Shown: positions 8,400-17,319, counted from the stretch's first letter. The stretch is DNA of 64,000 bases from Vampirovibrio sp041737375 (GCF_041737375.1 NZ_JBGSRV010000010.1:1-64000); one strand, 5' to 3'. Made by a program: numbers and translations. Notes: generated by a model not told the origin, from the sequence alone.

Positions 8400-9305
8400 T
8401 TAAAGCTCAGCCGCCCATTGGGCCAAGGCTGGCAAAGCAGCTACAGGAAAGGCGAAGGACTCCGTATCGTTGTCCGGGAAGGCCAAGGTCTGGATATCAG
8501 CGGCGTAGCGCTGAACCGCTTCACCAATTAAAGCGCCGGAATTCATGTACTGGCGCACAAAGCGGGGGGTCAATTCGCTATAACGACCCAGCAAATCATC
8601 CACCACCAGAATTTGACCATCGCACACATTCCCGGCCCCAATGCCAATGGTGGGAATGCGCAGCTTACGGGTGATTAAATCAGCCACTTCCACAGGCACC
8701 ATTTCCAGCACCAGGGCAAAGGCCCCAGCCTCTTGCAGGCGCAATGCGCCATCCACCAGCTTCTTAACGTCTTCCAGATTTTTACCCTGAATTTTAAACC
8801 CGCCCAGCGTATTAACCATTTGCGGGGTAAAACCCAAATGTCCGACCACCGGAATGCCAATTTCCACCAAGTGGCGCACTACTTGAATGACCCGTTCCGA
8901 TGCGCCCTCCAGCTTAACCGCCTGAGCGCCCCCTTCCTGAATAAAGCGGCCCGCGTTTTTAACCGCCTCAACCGGATCGGCCTGATAGCTCATAAAGGGC
9001 ATATCGGCCAGCACCATAGCGTGCCGAGTGCCTTTAACCACCGCTTTCACGTGGTGCAGCATTTCATCCACCGTTACGCTCAGGGTATTGGGATGTCCCA
9101 GTACGGTCATAGCCAAAGAATCACCGACCAGCAGTAAGTCCACCCCGGCCTGATCCAGAATGCGGGCGGTACTGTAGTCGTAACAGGTTAAACTGACAAT
9201 TTTTTGGCCTTGATCCTTTTTACGCAACAGGGAAGCCACCGTGTGGGCCTTGCGCTGAACGGGATTATCCGCTGATACGGAGGGTTGCTGGGTATGAACG
9301 GACAC
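8400..9305 (-). CDS. panB: 3-methyl-2-oxobutanoate hydroxymethyltransferase
   Basis: 301 aa. Transfers a hydroxymethyl group from 5,10-methylene-THF to alpha-ketoisovalerate, giving ketopantoate, the first committed step to pantothenate. Family motifs visible: SLTCYDYSTARILDQAG, LLVGDSLAM, ADMPFMSYQ, VVGHLGFTPQ and IPTIGIGAG. An approximately 20-residue N-terminal extension precedes the TIM-barrel start. The start codon is GTG (9305) with GAGG about 9 nt upstream. It is the first gene of a panB-panC pair and begins 102 bp after yvcK on the same strand. Confidence 0.95.
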   Translation of the reverse strand: MSVHTQQPSVSADNPVQRKAHTVASLLRKKDQGQKIVSLTCYDYSTARILDQAGVDLLLVGDSLAMTVLGHPNTLSVTVDEMLHHVKAVVKGTRHAMVLADMPFMSYQADPVEAVKNAGRFIQEGGAQAVKLEGASERVIQVVRHLVEIGIPVVGHLGFTPQMVNTLGGFKIQGKNLEDVKKLVDGALRLQEAGAFALVLEMVPVEVADLITRKLRIPTIGIGAGNVCDGQILVVDDLLGRYSELTPRFVRQYMNSGALIGEAVQRYAADIQTLAFPDNDTESFAFPVAALPALAQWAAEL

Positions 9306-9407
9306 AAAAAAGTCCTCAACATCGAGTAAATGGCGTAAGGATAGTGAATGATCGACGGTGCTGCCATTCTAGTGCCATGCCGCTGCCATGGCAAGAGTGG
9401 CGATTCT

Positions 9408-10811
9408 TTAGTCCACAGGGTTCAAATTTAAAGGCTCAGGAGCGGGAGATTCTGGATCGAGCGGGGGAAGGGACACCACCACCGGAGCGACCACCATGGC
9501 CTGCTGAATTTGCTTGAATTTGCCGGGGTAATCCCGCTTAAACCATTGCACAATGGCACGGCCCAACTGAACGGGGTTGTGACGCACCACATGATGCTCC
9601 CCTTCATCCACCAGTAATTTTTCCACCACTTGCACCCCTTGCGAGGCGCAGCGTTCACGATCCAGCAACACAGGCTGATAACCGTGCGTCTGATATTTTT
9701 CCAGCAAGGATTCGGGGAGCCAATTGTTCACAATCACCCCATTCACCACGTTGGGGTAAGGGCAATGGTCCAGAATGGCCTGCAAGTGATCGCCCACCGT
9801 ATAGCCGTCCGTTTCTCCGGGCTGGGTCATAATATTGGCCACATACAACTTGGGAGCCTTGCTTTTGGAAAGCGATTCCGCGATATCGGAAATCAACAGA
9901 TTGGGCAAAACACTGGTATACAAACTGCCCGGCCCTAAAATAATCAGCTCGGCATCCTGAATGGCTTCAATCACCTCGGGAATGGTTCTTGGATTATCCG
10001 GGATACAGCGCAAGGTAACGATTTTGCCGTTGGCCTCAGGAATCATGGATTCCCCAATCACTTCAGTGCCATCATCCATGGTGGCGGCCAGTTTAATGCT
10101 TTCCAGCGTGGAAGGCAGCACGCGGCCCGATATGTTTAGTACCTTGGAGGACTCTTTAATGGCCGAAAACATATCGCCCGTAATGTGGCACATGGCGGTT
10201 AAAAACAAATTGCCAAAGCTATGGCCTTCCAGCCCCGAACCGGTTTTAAAGCGGTATTGAAACAGCTCGGTGATTAACCTTTCCTCATCCGCCAGGGCCG
10301 CAATACAGTTGCGAATATCACCGGGGGGGATAATGCTGTGCTCCAGCCGCAGCCGCCCGGAACTCCCGCCATCATCGCCCACCGTGACAATGGCCGTAAT
10401 GTTCGAAGTATATTTTTTGAGCCCCCGCAGCAAGGTGGACAAACCCGTACCACCGCCAATGGCCACAATGCGAGGCCCGTGAATCAGCTTGTTCTGGCGG
10501 AAAAGGGCTTCCAGCAAATCCGCGTCCCGGCCTTCATGCTGTAAGGCCACCATTACGGTGCGGTAAGTCTTTCTCAACCCAAAGTAAAACAGAATAATGC
10601 CCACGCCCAGCAAAATCGGCCCACTGATACTGGCCGGAAAAATAAGGGCCAAAGACTTTAACCCTTCAATAAACAGAGTGACCGGTTGCAAATTCAGCAC
10701 CAGCGCACTGCCCACAAAGGTCATCACAAAACCGGCAACCGCAATACCCAGCCATCGCTTAATGGATAATCCCGGCAGTAGCCATGAAGCCATTCTGGGG
10801 AATTTGAGCAT
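9408..10811 (-). CDS. yvcK: YvcK-type gluconeogenesis factor with N-terminal membrane anchor
   Basis: 467 aa from the ATG at 10811, which has GGAGAGG about 10 nt upstream and lies 2 bp after the rapZ stop; a longer frame to 10961 runs inside rapZ and is rejected. Two hydrophobic segments come first (about residues 18-40 and 52-78), then a CofD-like Rossmann domain beginning IVAIGGGTGLSTLLRGLK with VGDDGGSSGRLR. YvcK/CofD-like proteins bind UDP-sugars and in Bacillus and mycobacteria are linked to carbon metabolism and cell-wall shape. The N-terminal membrane part is like that of cyanobacterial members. It is paired with rapZ as in Firmicutes, although whiA is missing here. Confidence 0.92.
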   Translation of the reverse strand: MLKFPRMASWLLPGLSIKRWLGIAVAGFVMTFVGSALVLNLQPVTLFIEGLKSLALIFPASISGPILLGVGIILFYFGLRKTYRTVMVALQHEGRDADLLEALFRQNKLIHGPRIVAIGGGTGLSTLLRGLKKYTSNITAIVTVGDDGGSSGRLRLEHSIIPPGDIRNCIAALADEERLITELFQYRFKTGSGLEGHSFGNLFLTAMCHITGDMFSAIKESSKVLNISGRVLPSTLESIKLAATMDDGTEVIGESMIPEANGKIVTLRCIPDNPRTIPEVIEAIQDAELIILGPGSLYTSVLPNLLISDIAESLSKSKAPKLYVANIMTQPGETDGYTVGDHLQAILDHCPYPNVVNGVIVNNWLPESLLEKYQTHGYQPVLLDRERCASQGVQVVEKLLVDEGEHHVVRHNPVQLGRAIVQWFKRDYPGKFKQIQQAMVVAPVVVSLPPLDPESPAPEPLNLNPVD

Positions 10812-10813
10812 AT

Positions 10814-11752
10814 TTAAGAAACCTCTCCAGCCGAACAAGCGGTCGGTTGAGCGGTGGCACCAGCCCCATTGCCCCACCGCAGCATTTCCCGGTGATTGGT
10901 CAGGATTTGAAACGAGGGATAACGCTGCTTGAGATAAGCGGACAAGGCCTCGCCCATGCACACCGAACGGTGCTTACCACCGGTGCATCCAACCCCAATG
11001 GTCAGGCGGGTTTTGCCTTGCGCCTGATAGAGAGGCAACATATCCGCGATTAAATCCGCCCATTTATCAAAGAAAGTGCTGGCATGATCCAGGTTGAAAA
11101 TAAAATCGCGTACCGGCTGATCCTGACCGGTCAAAGGGCGCAAGCGCTCATCGTAGAAAGGGTTGGTCATGAAGCGCATATCAAAAATCATTTCAGCGTC
11201 TTGCGGTGCGCCATATTTAAAGCCAAACGTATTGATATAAAGCGTAAAGCTATCGTTCTCAATGGGCAATCCCAAAACACGGGCGAGTTTATGCCGTAAT
11301 TCCACCGGGCTGGTGGTGCTGGTATCAATGGAATAATCTTTTAGTTCCTTAATAGGCCCAAACAGCTTTTTTTGAGCGGCAATGGCCACTTGTAAGCCCC
11401 CGGTTTCAGTGGCCTCAAAGTCATGCTGCTTTTCGGACTGCAAATAACGCTGCACCAACACATCTTCGGGCGCATCCAACGTTAAAATCTTCAGGGCCGG
11501 AAACTGCGCCTTCAGCGCGTGAATGGAAGCAATCAAAGCTTCCGGGTTGGTGGCCGGAGATAAACGCACCGTAAACGCAACCGGCAGATGCCCGGTCATT
11601 AAGGGGGCAATGGTTTCCACCACCCGATCCGGGGCCACATTGGCCACGCTGAGGAAACCGTGATCGGAAACGATATCCAGGGCGGTGGTTAAGCCGGAAC
11701 CGCTGGTTCCCAAAATAAGAAAGGGGTTGAAGTTTTGATAATCGTGATTCAT
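10814..11752 (-). CDS. rapZ: RapZ/YvcJ-family protein with degenerate P-loop
   Basis: 312 aa. The C-terminal half is clearly RapZ: FDMRFMTNPFYDERLRPLTG, GVGCTGGKHRSVCMGEAL and a final NHREM. This half binds RNA or amino sugar in E. coli RapZ. The N-terminal Walker A, normally GxSGSGKS, reads GTSGSGLTT (residues 15-23) with Leu21 in place of the lysine, so nucleotide hydrolysis is doubtful. The usual DNLP motif is also replaced (SVANVAPD). The ATG overlaps the stop of the upstream pxpA-like gene by 4 nt, and yvcK starts 2 bp downstream, so the three genes are probably co-translated. Confidence 0.9.
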   Translation of the reverse strand: MNHDYQNFNPFLILGTSGSGLTTALDIVSDHGFLSVANVAPDRVVETIAPLMTGHLPVAFTVRLSPATNPEALIASIHALKAQFPALKILTLDAPEDVLVQRYLQSEKQHDFEATETGGLQVAIAAQKKLFGPIKELKDYSIDTSTTSPVELRHKLARVLGLPIENDSFTLYINTFGFKYGAPQDAEMIFDMRFMTNPFYDERLRPLTGQDQPVRDFIFNLDHASTFFDKWADLIADMLPLYQAQGKTRLTIGVGCTGGKHRSVCMGEALSAYLKQRYPSFQILTNHREMLRWGNGAGATAQPTACSAGEVS

Positions 11753-12573
11753 AGCCAGCCCGATGCTCCTATTTCAGCCAAGGGCAAAGACACTGGCTGC
11801 ACAAGCATTTGGCCCACCCGATCCGCCAAATCCACACATTGCGGTAACAAAGGGCTAACGTGCAGGGTTTTAAACTTCACGGCCACAGACTTCCCGTCTT
11901 CTGCGGTTAAAGTAGACTGGCCAATCAGCTGACGAGCCTGATCCATAACCCCTTGGGGCGGCAGGAAGTCCTGCATCCGGTTGATAGAAAGCTTGCCCTG
12001 CTGGTCATAGCGCTTGCCCAGATAAATTTCGGGGGCGGTGCGCAAGCCCAGCTCTTTTTCCACCTGCTCCAAAATGGGACCGGCAGGCCCCATCAGCACA
12101 AACCAGGCGTTCATTTTGTGCAGCGCCTTGGCCACGGTCATGGCTACCTCAGGGTTTGACAGAAAATCGGTATACAGCGCCCCATGGGGACGAATATGCT
12201 CAATTTCCAAACCTTCGGAGCGTACCATGGCCTGAAACGCGCCCAATTGAACAACAATCCAGGCGGTTAAAGCTTCCGGGGAAATTTGCATGGACTCATA
12301 CCCGTTGCGGGCCGGATCGGGATACCCGATATGGGCGCCCACCGAGCAGTTAAAGCGCTTGGCTTGCCGAATCGCTTCCAGCAACTCTACGGGATCTCCA
12401 TCATGCACGGCACAGGGAATACTGACCGAGGTGACATGATTCAAAAGTTCATAGTTGGTTTTCTTAAAAAACGCCAAATCTCGGCTTTGACCGAGATCCG
12501 TGTTCAAGTCGATAAACTGCTTAACCTTGTGGCTTAACAGAATTTTCTTGGCTAAATCTACAGTTTTTGGCAT
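11749..12573 (-). CDS. LamB/YcsF family (PxpA-like) protein, divergent
   Basis: 274 aa from the ATG at 12573; a TTG at 12591 would add six residues. The family fold is recognisable from FIDLNTDLGQS at the start, GAHIGYPD near residue 94 and HIRPHGALYTDFL in the middle. PxpA is subunit A of ATP-dependent 5-oxoprolinase. Two conserved places differ: the usual DLGE is DLGQ, and the CGFHAGDP motif reads CAVHDGDP. No pxpB or pxpC is nearby. Its 4-nt overlap with rapZ points to a role tied to the RapZ-YvcK pair. Enzyme activity is therefore uncertain. Confidence 0.8.
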   Translation of the reverse strand: MPKTVDLAKKILLSHKVKQFIDLNTDLGQSRDLAFFKKTNYELLNHVTSVSIPCAVHDGDPVELLEAIRQAKRFNCSVGAHIGYPDPARNGYESMQISPEALTAWIVVQLGAFQAMVRSEGLEIEHIRPHGALYTDFLSNPEVAMTVAKALHKMNAWFVLMGPAGPILEQVEKELGLRTAPEIYLGKRYDQQGKLSINRMQDFLPPQGVMDQARQLIGQSTLTAEDGKSVAVKFKTLHVSPLLPQCVDLADRVGQMLVQPVSLPLAEIGASGWL

Positions 12574-12629
12574 GGGTAAACCTATTCTCAATGACTCTAT
12601 ATTAGAGCAAGCGAACCTTTTTTAAAAGC

Positions 12630-13409
12630 TCAGTAAAGCACCAGCCACAGGGCCAGCCTGAATTGCCGCACCAGACAAAGGAATACAAAGGTGACCACGA
12701 AATCATAAGGCGCGGTTTCAATGCTTAAGCGCAGCGCTCGCCCCGGCAACTCGGCCCAGGATAGCTGCCCCGTTACACTTAAAGCCACCAGATAGATCAG
12801 CCCAATCCCATGCAGCAAGGCAACCCCTGCCAAAGCGGTGGCCAACAGCTTTAGGGAACGGCTCATTTTATCCCGCTTTTGAAACGCCTTGTGAAACGTT
12901 TTACTGAGGATTGAAGCGGCAAAAAAAGTACCCAGCAAATACCCAAAGCCGGGTTCGCTCAGGTAATGCCAACCACCCCCATTGGCAAACACCGGAAAGA
13001 AAAACAAACCCAGCACCAAAAACAGAAGGATTACGCCTGTGCCCATAAATGGCCCCAAAAAAGCGGCCATAAACAAAGCCAAAGGAATTTGAAAGGTGTA
13101 CTGCATGGGCGTTAGCTGGCTGTAGCTGGAAACCGTTCGCCCAATATTGAGGGGGCTGGGCAATGACACGGGTACAAACCCAATCACCACCAGCAACAGT
13201 AAACACAGCAAGCCAATCAGCAAGCCATTGATACTAAGCCGGGGCGGATAAGAGGCCCGGTGTAACCAGGTGCGCTTTGGAAACAGGTCCAACCCACCAT
13301 CAAAATCTGCGGCCGCTTGTTGCTCTGGCGGGCTAACTTCCGGTGGGGTCGCGTTGTCAGCATCCACAAGCGCAATGGGAGTCACGCCATCATCCTTCAT
13401 ATCCGGCAT
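12630..13409 (-). CDS. bioY: BioY-family biotin transporter (S component)
   Basis: About 259 aa from the ATG at 13409, 1 bp after the rimI stop; a GTG-type start at 13439 would overlap rimI. A roughly 50-residue hydrophilic N-terminus is followed by about six membrane helices. The PGFGYLLGT motif and the NGGGWHYLSEPGFGY stretch match BioY of the cyanobacterial type. BioY is the substrate-binding membrane component of an ECF transporter and in some bacteria works alone. No bioMN-like ATPase is close, so solo transport or a shared ECF module elsewhere is inferred. Confidence 0.85.
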   Translation of the reverse strand: MPDMKDDGVTPIALVDADNATPPEVSPPEQQAAADFDGGLDLFPKRTWLHRASYPPRLSINGLLIGLLCLLLLVVIGFVPVSLPSPLNIGRTVSSYSQLTPMQYTFQIPLALFMAAFLGPFMGTGVILLFLVLGLFFFPVFANGGGWHYLSEPGFGYLLGTFFAASILSKTFHKAFQKRDKMSRSLKLLATALAGVALLHGIGLIYLVALSVTGQLSWAELPGRALRLSIETAPYDFVVTFVFLCLVRQFRLALWLVLY

Positions 13410-13410
13410 A

Positions 13411-13992
13411 TCAAGTTCCGAAACCTTTGGGCAGACCATCCAGTCGAGTTTGTAACGATTGCTTCAAATTTTTATAACTGGCCCGATACGCATCAGAGCC
13501 AATATCCGAGGTGGTCATAATCAAGGCGTCTTCCTGATTGTCCTGATAATAACGAGGGCGGACGCCGACTGTGCTGAAGCCATATTTATAATACAGGTTT
13601 TGGGCGTTGTAGTTGGAAGCCCGAACCTCCAGCGTGCCCCAGTGAATGGAGTTGGCCATGCTGCGGTCCAGAATGTGCAACAGCATTAACTCTCCCAGCG
13701 CATTGCCCCGTAATTCGGGCCGAACGGCAATGGTGGTAATGTGAGCCTCGTCCACAATTAACCAAAACCCGCAGTAGCCCAGCAATTCAGAAGTATCGGA
13801 TCTTACCAGCGAGTAATACCGGCCCACATGGTTGTTCATTTCGTTGTAAAAAGACTCATCCGACCAGTGATGGCGACCAAATGAAACCGCCTCGATTTCC
13901 ATAACCGCAGGCACATCCTGAGCCCGCATACGACGGATCTCAAGTTGAACCGCCTGAAGCTTGGCCTGTTTGGATTCGGATGTAGAGATCAT
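13411..13992 (-). CDS. rimI: Ribosomal-protein-alanine N-acetyltransferase-like GNAT
   Basis: About 193 aa from ATG 13992; a TTG at 13998 lies at a better distance from AGG and is possible. It is a GNAT fold with the RimI-like order: IRRMRAQDVPAVMEIE at the start, acetyl-CoA loop VRPELRGNALGELML, and WGTLEVRASNYNAQNLYYKYGFSTVGVRPRYY split by the usual RimI N-x-x-A segment. RimI acetylates the N-terminal alanine of ribosomal protein S18; other GNAT targets are possible. The final 30 residues are an unconserved tail. It is the first gene of a rimI-bioY pair. Confidence 0.85.
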   Translation of the reverse strand: MISTSESKQAKLQAVQLEIRRMRAQDVPAVMEIEAVSFGRHHWSDESFYNEMNNHVGRYYSLVRSDTSELLGYCGFWLIVDEAHITTIAVRPELRGNALGELMLLHILDRSMANSIHWGTLEVRASNYNAQNLYYKYGFSTVGVRPRYYQDNQEDALIMTTSDIGSDAYRASYKNLKQSLQTRLDGLPKGFGT

Positions 13993-14158
13993 AAACAACG
14001 AACCAACCTGTGAACGCTAACTTGCTTTCAGTCCAGTAAACCCAAAACACGTTGGAACATGGACTCAACACGATAAACCGAAGCACTCCCTCAAGTTTAC
14101 TTTGTTTATTTTAGCTGAAAAGCAAAAGGAAGCCACGCCCTTCAATTTTAGCAAGCGG

Positions 14159-14187
14159 TTCTGGGGAATGAACATTTTTGGTAGAAT
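14159..14187 (+). promoter_or_regulatory. Possible promoter of the TOPRIM gene
   Basis: TTCTGG (14159-14164), 17-bp spacer, TAGAAT (14182-14187). The -10 is good and the -35 weak. It lies about 20 bp before the GTG start at 14206, implying a very short leader. If the true start is the ATG at 14347, the leader is ordinary. Confidence 0.35.
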
Positions 14188-14205
14188 ACTGAAGTATTAA
14201 ACGCA

Positions 14206-15687
14206 GTGGGACTTAAAGCCATTCCCCCCAATTTCGAGAGCCGGGAACCCTCCACACCGGAGGTCAGCGCCCCTACTGACCACTCCCAGCCGCTGGATGC
14301 CGGTGGTTTTGCCAATCCGGCTGAACCTCTGAAATCGGCTCAAAAAATGGTGGAAGTGGCCCTAAAAGATGAGCGAGAGGGCATCATCCGCTTCAGCTTC
14401 AAGACCCCCGGCTGGGATAACCTGGCAGCGTCCGCCAATCGCTTGCTCAAGTTTGAATTTCCCACCATTCGGGATATTAAAGTTTGTGAACGACTGATTA
14501 AAACCAACGTATTGTCCACCGGCCTTTCCAAAAAAGCGCTGGAAACCCTGCCCCTGCATTCGCTGGAAACCATTTATGTAAACCTGTGGCGGGCCTGGTT
14601 TGGAGACGACATTACTTTGGCCGATGAATGGCTGAGCCTGTTTTTACTGGCGGAGGATTTGGACGGCTTTCAACTGAGCGCCATGGTGGAGCAAGACGTG
14701 GAACAGCTTGGCTTGCGCGATCAAGGGGCCATGCACAGCTACTATTACCGGGGCGCCCTAAGCAAGGAGCAAATGGCCACCTTCCTGACGGGACATGGCT
14801 ACCGTACCGATTACTTAGGAGCCACCCAAAAGCTGGAAATTTCCTATTTACTGTGCAGACGCCTGACCCGCCCACTCCCGTGGTCGGCCTTGCTGAACAA
14901 ACTGGAACCCGCTGACCTGAAGCGTTACCCCCGCCTTGCTTACCTGAAGGCCCTTTATGAAGCGCTGGGGCAAAAAAAATGGATTGTCCAGCCCATTACC
15001 CCGGATACCGCCTTTGCGCAACTCAACCAGCTTTCCCAGTGGCTGAACCACAAGGATTTTAGCCGCATGGGGGCTGCCTACCACTTGCCAAGACCCGTTA
15101 AAGCACTGGTTATTGTGGAAGGTGAAACCGAAAAGCTGCTGCTTCCCATGTTCGCCCAAGCCATGCAGCTTGATTTCAACCTGCTGGGAATTCACTTGCT
15201 GCCAGCCGGGGGCAAGAACCACGTTTTATCTATCTACCGGCAACAAGCCCAAACCCTGAATTGCCCCATTTTCATTGTGCTGGATCAGGATGCTGGGGCC
15301 ATTGCCCAGGAAATCCGCACCAACTTTCGGCAGGGCGACTATATTTTCACCATTCAGGAAGGCGAGTTTGAAGACCTGTACGATATGGCGCTGGTGCTAA
15401 AAACCATTAACCTGCATTACCAGCCTTACCCGGAGGTGACCGCTTACAGCTTTCTGAAACTCACGGAAGAGAGCAAAGCCAAAGGTCGGGTTCAGGCGCT
15501 GAAAGTCCTGTGGCAGTCTTACAACCTGGGATCGTTTGATAAGATTGACTTTGCCATTAAATACACCGAAACCTTTCAGCAGAGTCAGCTCAGCAAAGAA
15601 GTTTTAGCCCCACCCAAAGCCATACGCCGTTTGATCGAAACCATTTTAACCGTTCGTCACTCCTCAAAAGCCTATCCAGGGTTTTAG
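14206..15687 (+). CDS. TOPRIM-domain protein (OLD-like nuclease domain without ATPase)
   Basis: 493 aa from a GTG at 14206; no strong ribosome binding site, and the first 45 residues are proline-rich, so a later start (ATG 14347) is possible. Residues 298-395 are a TOPRIM fold of the OLD/RecF-related kind: LVIVEGETEK (E305), LLPAGGKNHV, IFIVLDQDAG (D360, D362) and the acidic EGEFEDLYD. OLD nucleases normally follow an ABC ATPase; here residues 60-290 are helical and show no Walker motifs. The C-terminal 80 residues are helical. A metal-dependent nuclease or primase-like role is likely; the substrate is unknown. pabC follows 20 bp downstream. Confidence 0.7.
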   Translation: MGLKAIPPNFESREPSTPEVSAPTDHSQPLDAGGFANPAEPLKSAQKMVEVALKDEREGIIRFSFKTPGWDNLAASANRLLKFEFPTIRDIKVCERLIKTNVLSTGLSKKALETLPLHSLETIYVNLWRAWFGDDITLADEWLSLFLLAEDLDGFQLSAMVEQDVEQLGLRDQGAMHSYYYRGALSKEQMATFLTGHGYRTDYLGATQKLEISYLLCRRLTRPLPWSALLNKLEPADLKRYPRLAYLKALYEALGQKKWIVQPITPDTAFAQLNQLSQWLNHKDFSRMGAAYHLPRPVKALVIVEGETEKLLLPMFAQAMQLDFNLLGIHLLPAGGKNHVLSIYRQQAQTLNCPIFIVLDQDAGAIAQEIRTNFRQGDYIFTIQEGEFEDLYDMALVLKTINLHYQPYPEVTAYSFLKLTEESKAKGRVQALKVLWQSYNLGSFDKIDFAIKYTETFQQSQLSKEVLAPPKAIRRLIETILTVRHSSKAYPGF

Positions 15688-15707
15688 CCACAGAAAGAAA
15701 TGCATCC

Positions 15708-16532
15708 ATGCACCGGGAACTTTTTAATCCACAGCAAGCGGAACCTCACGCCGCTCAGTCCCTTACCGACTTCCCGGAAGGGCTTTTGTACGGGTACAGT
15801 GTTTACACCACCTTAAAAATGCCCTGCTCCGAGCAAGTCATTGATCTGCATTTGCAACGCCTGAAAAAAGACTGCAAGGCCCTGGGCTTAAGCTGGCGCT
15901 ATACCGATCACTGGATTATGCGGCAGTTAAGCGATTTGTTTCAGGCCCAAACAGAAAATCCGGTGTTCCGGCTCAGCGTATGCGCTGATTTGGACGGTTA
16001 CGGGGCTTTCTATAGCGAAGAAAAGTGGCTGCCCAGCCGTCTATTTTTATCCAGCCGCCCGCTCGGCCTCAGGCCAGCCAAGGGCTTGCGCTTAACAACC
16101 GTGAACCACCAACGGGCCATGCCCACCCTTAAACATGGGGCCATGGCCGATACCATTTTACGCAAGCGACAAGCCCGACAACAGGGCTTTGATGACATTT
16201 TGCTGATGAATGAGCAGGGGCATGTCTGTGAAGCCAGTACCGCCAACTTCTTTTTAATTCAAAACGGGGTTTTAATGACATCCGACCCCCTGCGAGACGG
16301 TTGCCTGCCCGGTATTACCCGCCAGCAGCTTTTAGACGGAGCGCAAAGCCAGCGCATTGAAATTTCTACCGAAGCAATCTCGCTGGAAACCATTCAAAAC
16401 GGCCACGGCGCTTTTTTAAGCAACGCCGTGCAAGGGGTGGTGGCGGTGCAATGCGTTGATGACTACACCCTGCCATGGCCAACTGAAGCCCAACGCTTGA
16501 TGACCTGCCTGGGGCAAACGGTGAGCATTTAA
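15708..16532 (+). CDS. pabC: Class IV aminotransferase, probable aminodeoxychorismate lyase
   Basis: 274 aa, a fold-type IV PLP enzyme. The N-terminal LLYGYSVYTTLKM and the HLQRLKKDCKALGL helix, the TLKHGAMADTILRKRQA lysine region and the cofactor-binding EASTANFFLIQNG and GCLPGITRQQLLD segments are all in place. The length and the single-gene setting suit PabC, which releases p-aminobenzoate for folate synthesis. Branched-chain or D-amino-acid aminotransferase activity cannot be excluded from sequence alone. It follows the TOPRIM gene closely and probably shares its transcript. Confidence 0.75.
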   Translation: MHRELFNPQQAEPHAAQSLTDFPEGLLYGYSVYTTLKMPCSEQVIDLHLQRLKKDCKALGLSWRYTDHWIMRQLSDLFQAQTENPVFRLSVCADLDGYGAFYSEEKWLPSRLFLSSRPLGLRPAKGLRLTTVNHQRAMPTLKHGAMADTILRKRQARQQGFDDILLMNEQGHVCEASTANFFLIQNGVLMTSDPLRDGCLPGITRQQLLDGAQSQRIEISTEAISLETIQNGHGAFLSNAVQGVVAVQCVDDYTLPWPTEAQRLMTCLGQTVSI

Positions 16533-16584
16533 GGCCCGGAAAGAATGGCTGGAATCCTGAAATGATTGATCCCCAAGTTTGAGG

Positions 16585-17319
16585 CTACATTTCTTTTTCT
16601 TCCTGCAACACCCGAATGGAAGCGGCCGTAACCCCGTCCAGGGCGTTTAAATTTCGGGAAAGCACGTTCACATCGGCATGTAAGCCACGCAAGTCAATGG
16701 TGTAGGTCATGCTGGCGGTTTGAGACTCTGGGTGACGCTGCAGTTTGACCTCCACCGTTTTAGAAGGAAAACTACGCTCCAGCCATTGCTCAACAACAGG
16801 AACGCTGCTATCCCGCGCGGTGACCTGTACCTTAAGCAGGTTAAACTTTTTGAGGTACTTTTTAAACATGGTGCGCTCCAGCCCACCAATAATAAACAGC
16901 ACCAAAAACGAAAACAGGGTAGCCACAATGGCCAACTGATAAGAGCCTACCCCCAGCAACATGCCGATACTGGCCATCATCCAAAGGCTGGCGGCGGTGG
17001 TTAAACCCCGAATATTGGCCCCGTGGCGCAACACGGCCCCGCCGCCTATAAAACCGATTCCTGGCACAATCTGGGCCGCAATACGGGCCGGATCCCGAAC
17101 CAGCCGAAAGGTGGTGTTGGGATCGGCGTTGATGTAGGTCAGCCCTTGTCCCATATCGGTAATGGAAACAATGGTAAACACCGTAGCACCCAGGCAAACC
17201 AGAATATGGGTTCTCAACCCGGCGGACTGCTGGGTATACTCCCGTTCCATACCCACCACAGACCCCAATAGCAGGGCTAGAAACAGTCTCAGTATTGACT
17301 CTTGCAGGCTTAATTCCAT
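16585..17319 (-). CDS. MgtC/SapB-family membrane protein
   Basis: 244 aa. Four to five N-terminal membrane helices hold the MgtC marks LLGSVVGMEREY, AGLRTHILVCLGATVFT, RIAAQIVPGIGFIGGGAV and RGLTTAASLWMMA. A C-terminal cytosolic domain of about 90 residues (from about 155) resembles the ACT-like tail of longer members. MgtC proteins are associated with growth at low magnesium and with control of F1Fo ATP synthase in some bacteria; no Mg-sensing leader is visible here. It stands alone on the minus strand, converging on pabC. Confidence 0.9.
   Translation of the reverse strand: MELSLQESILRLFLALLLGSVVGMEREYTQQSAGLRTHILVCLGATVFTIVSITDMGQGLTYINADPNTTFRLVRDPARIAAQIVPGIGFIGGGAVLRHGANIRGLTTAASLWMMASIGMLLGVGSYQLAIVATLFSFLVLFIIGGLERTMFKKYLKKFNLLKVQVTARDSSVPVVEQWLERSFPSKTVEVKLQRHPESQTASMTYTIDLRGLHADVNVLSRNLNALDGVTAASIRVLQEEKEM

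Noticed and set aside
10812..10961. Upstream extension of yvcK
   Set aside because: These codons run inside rapZ and the ATG at 10811 has a good GGAGAGG site.
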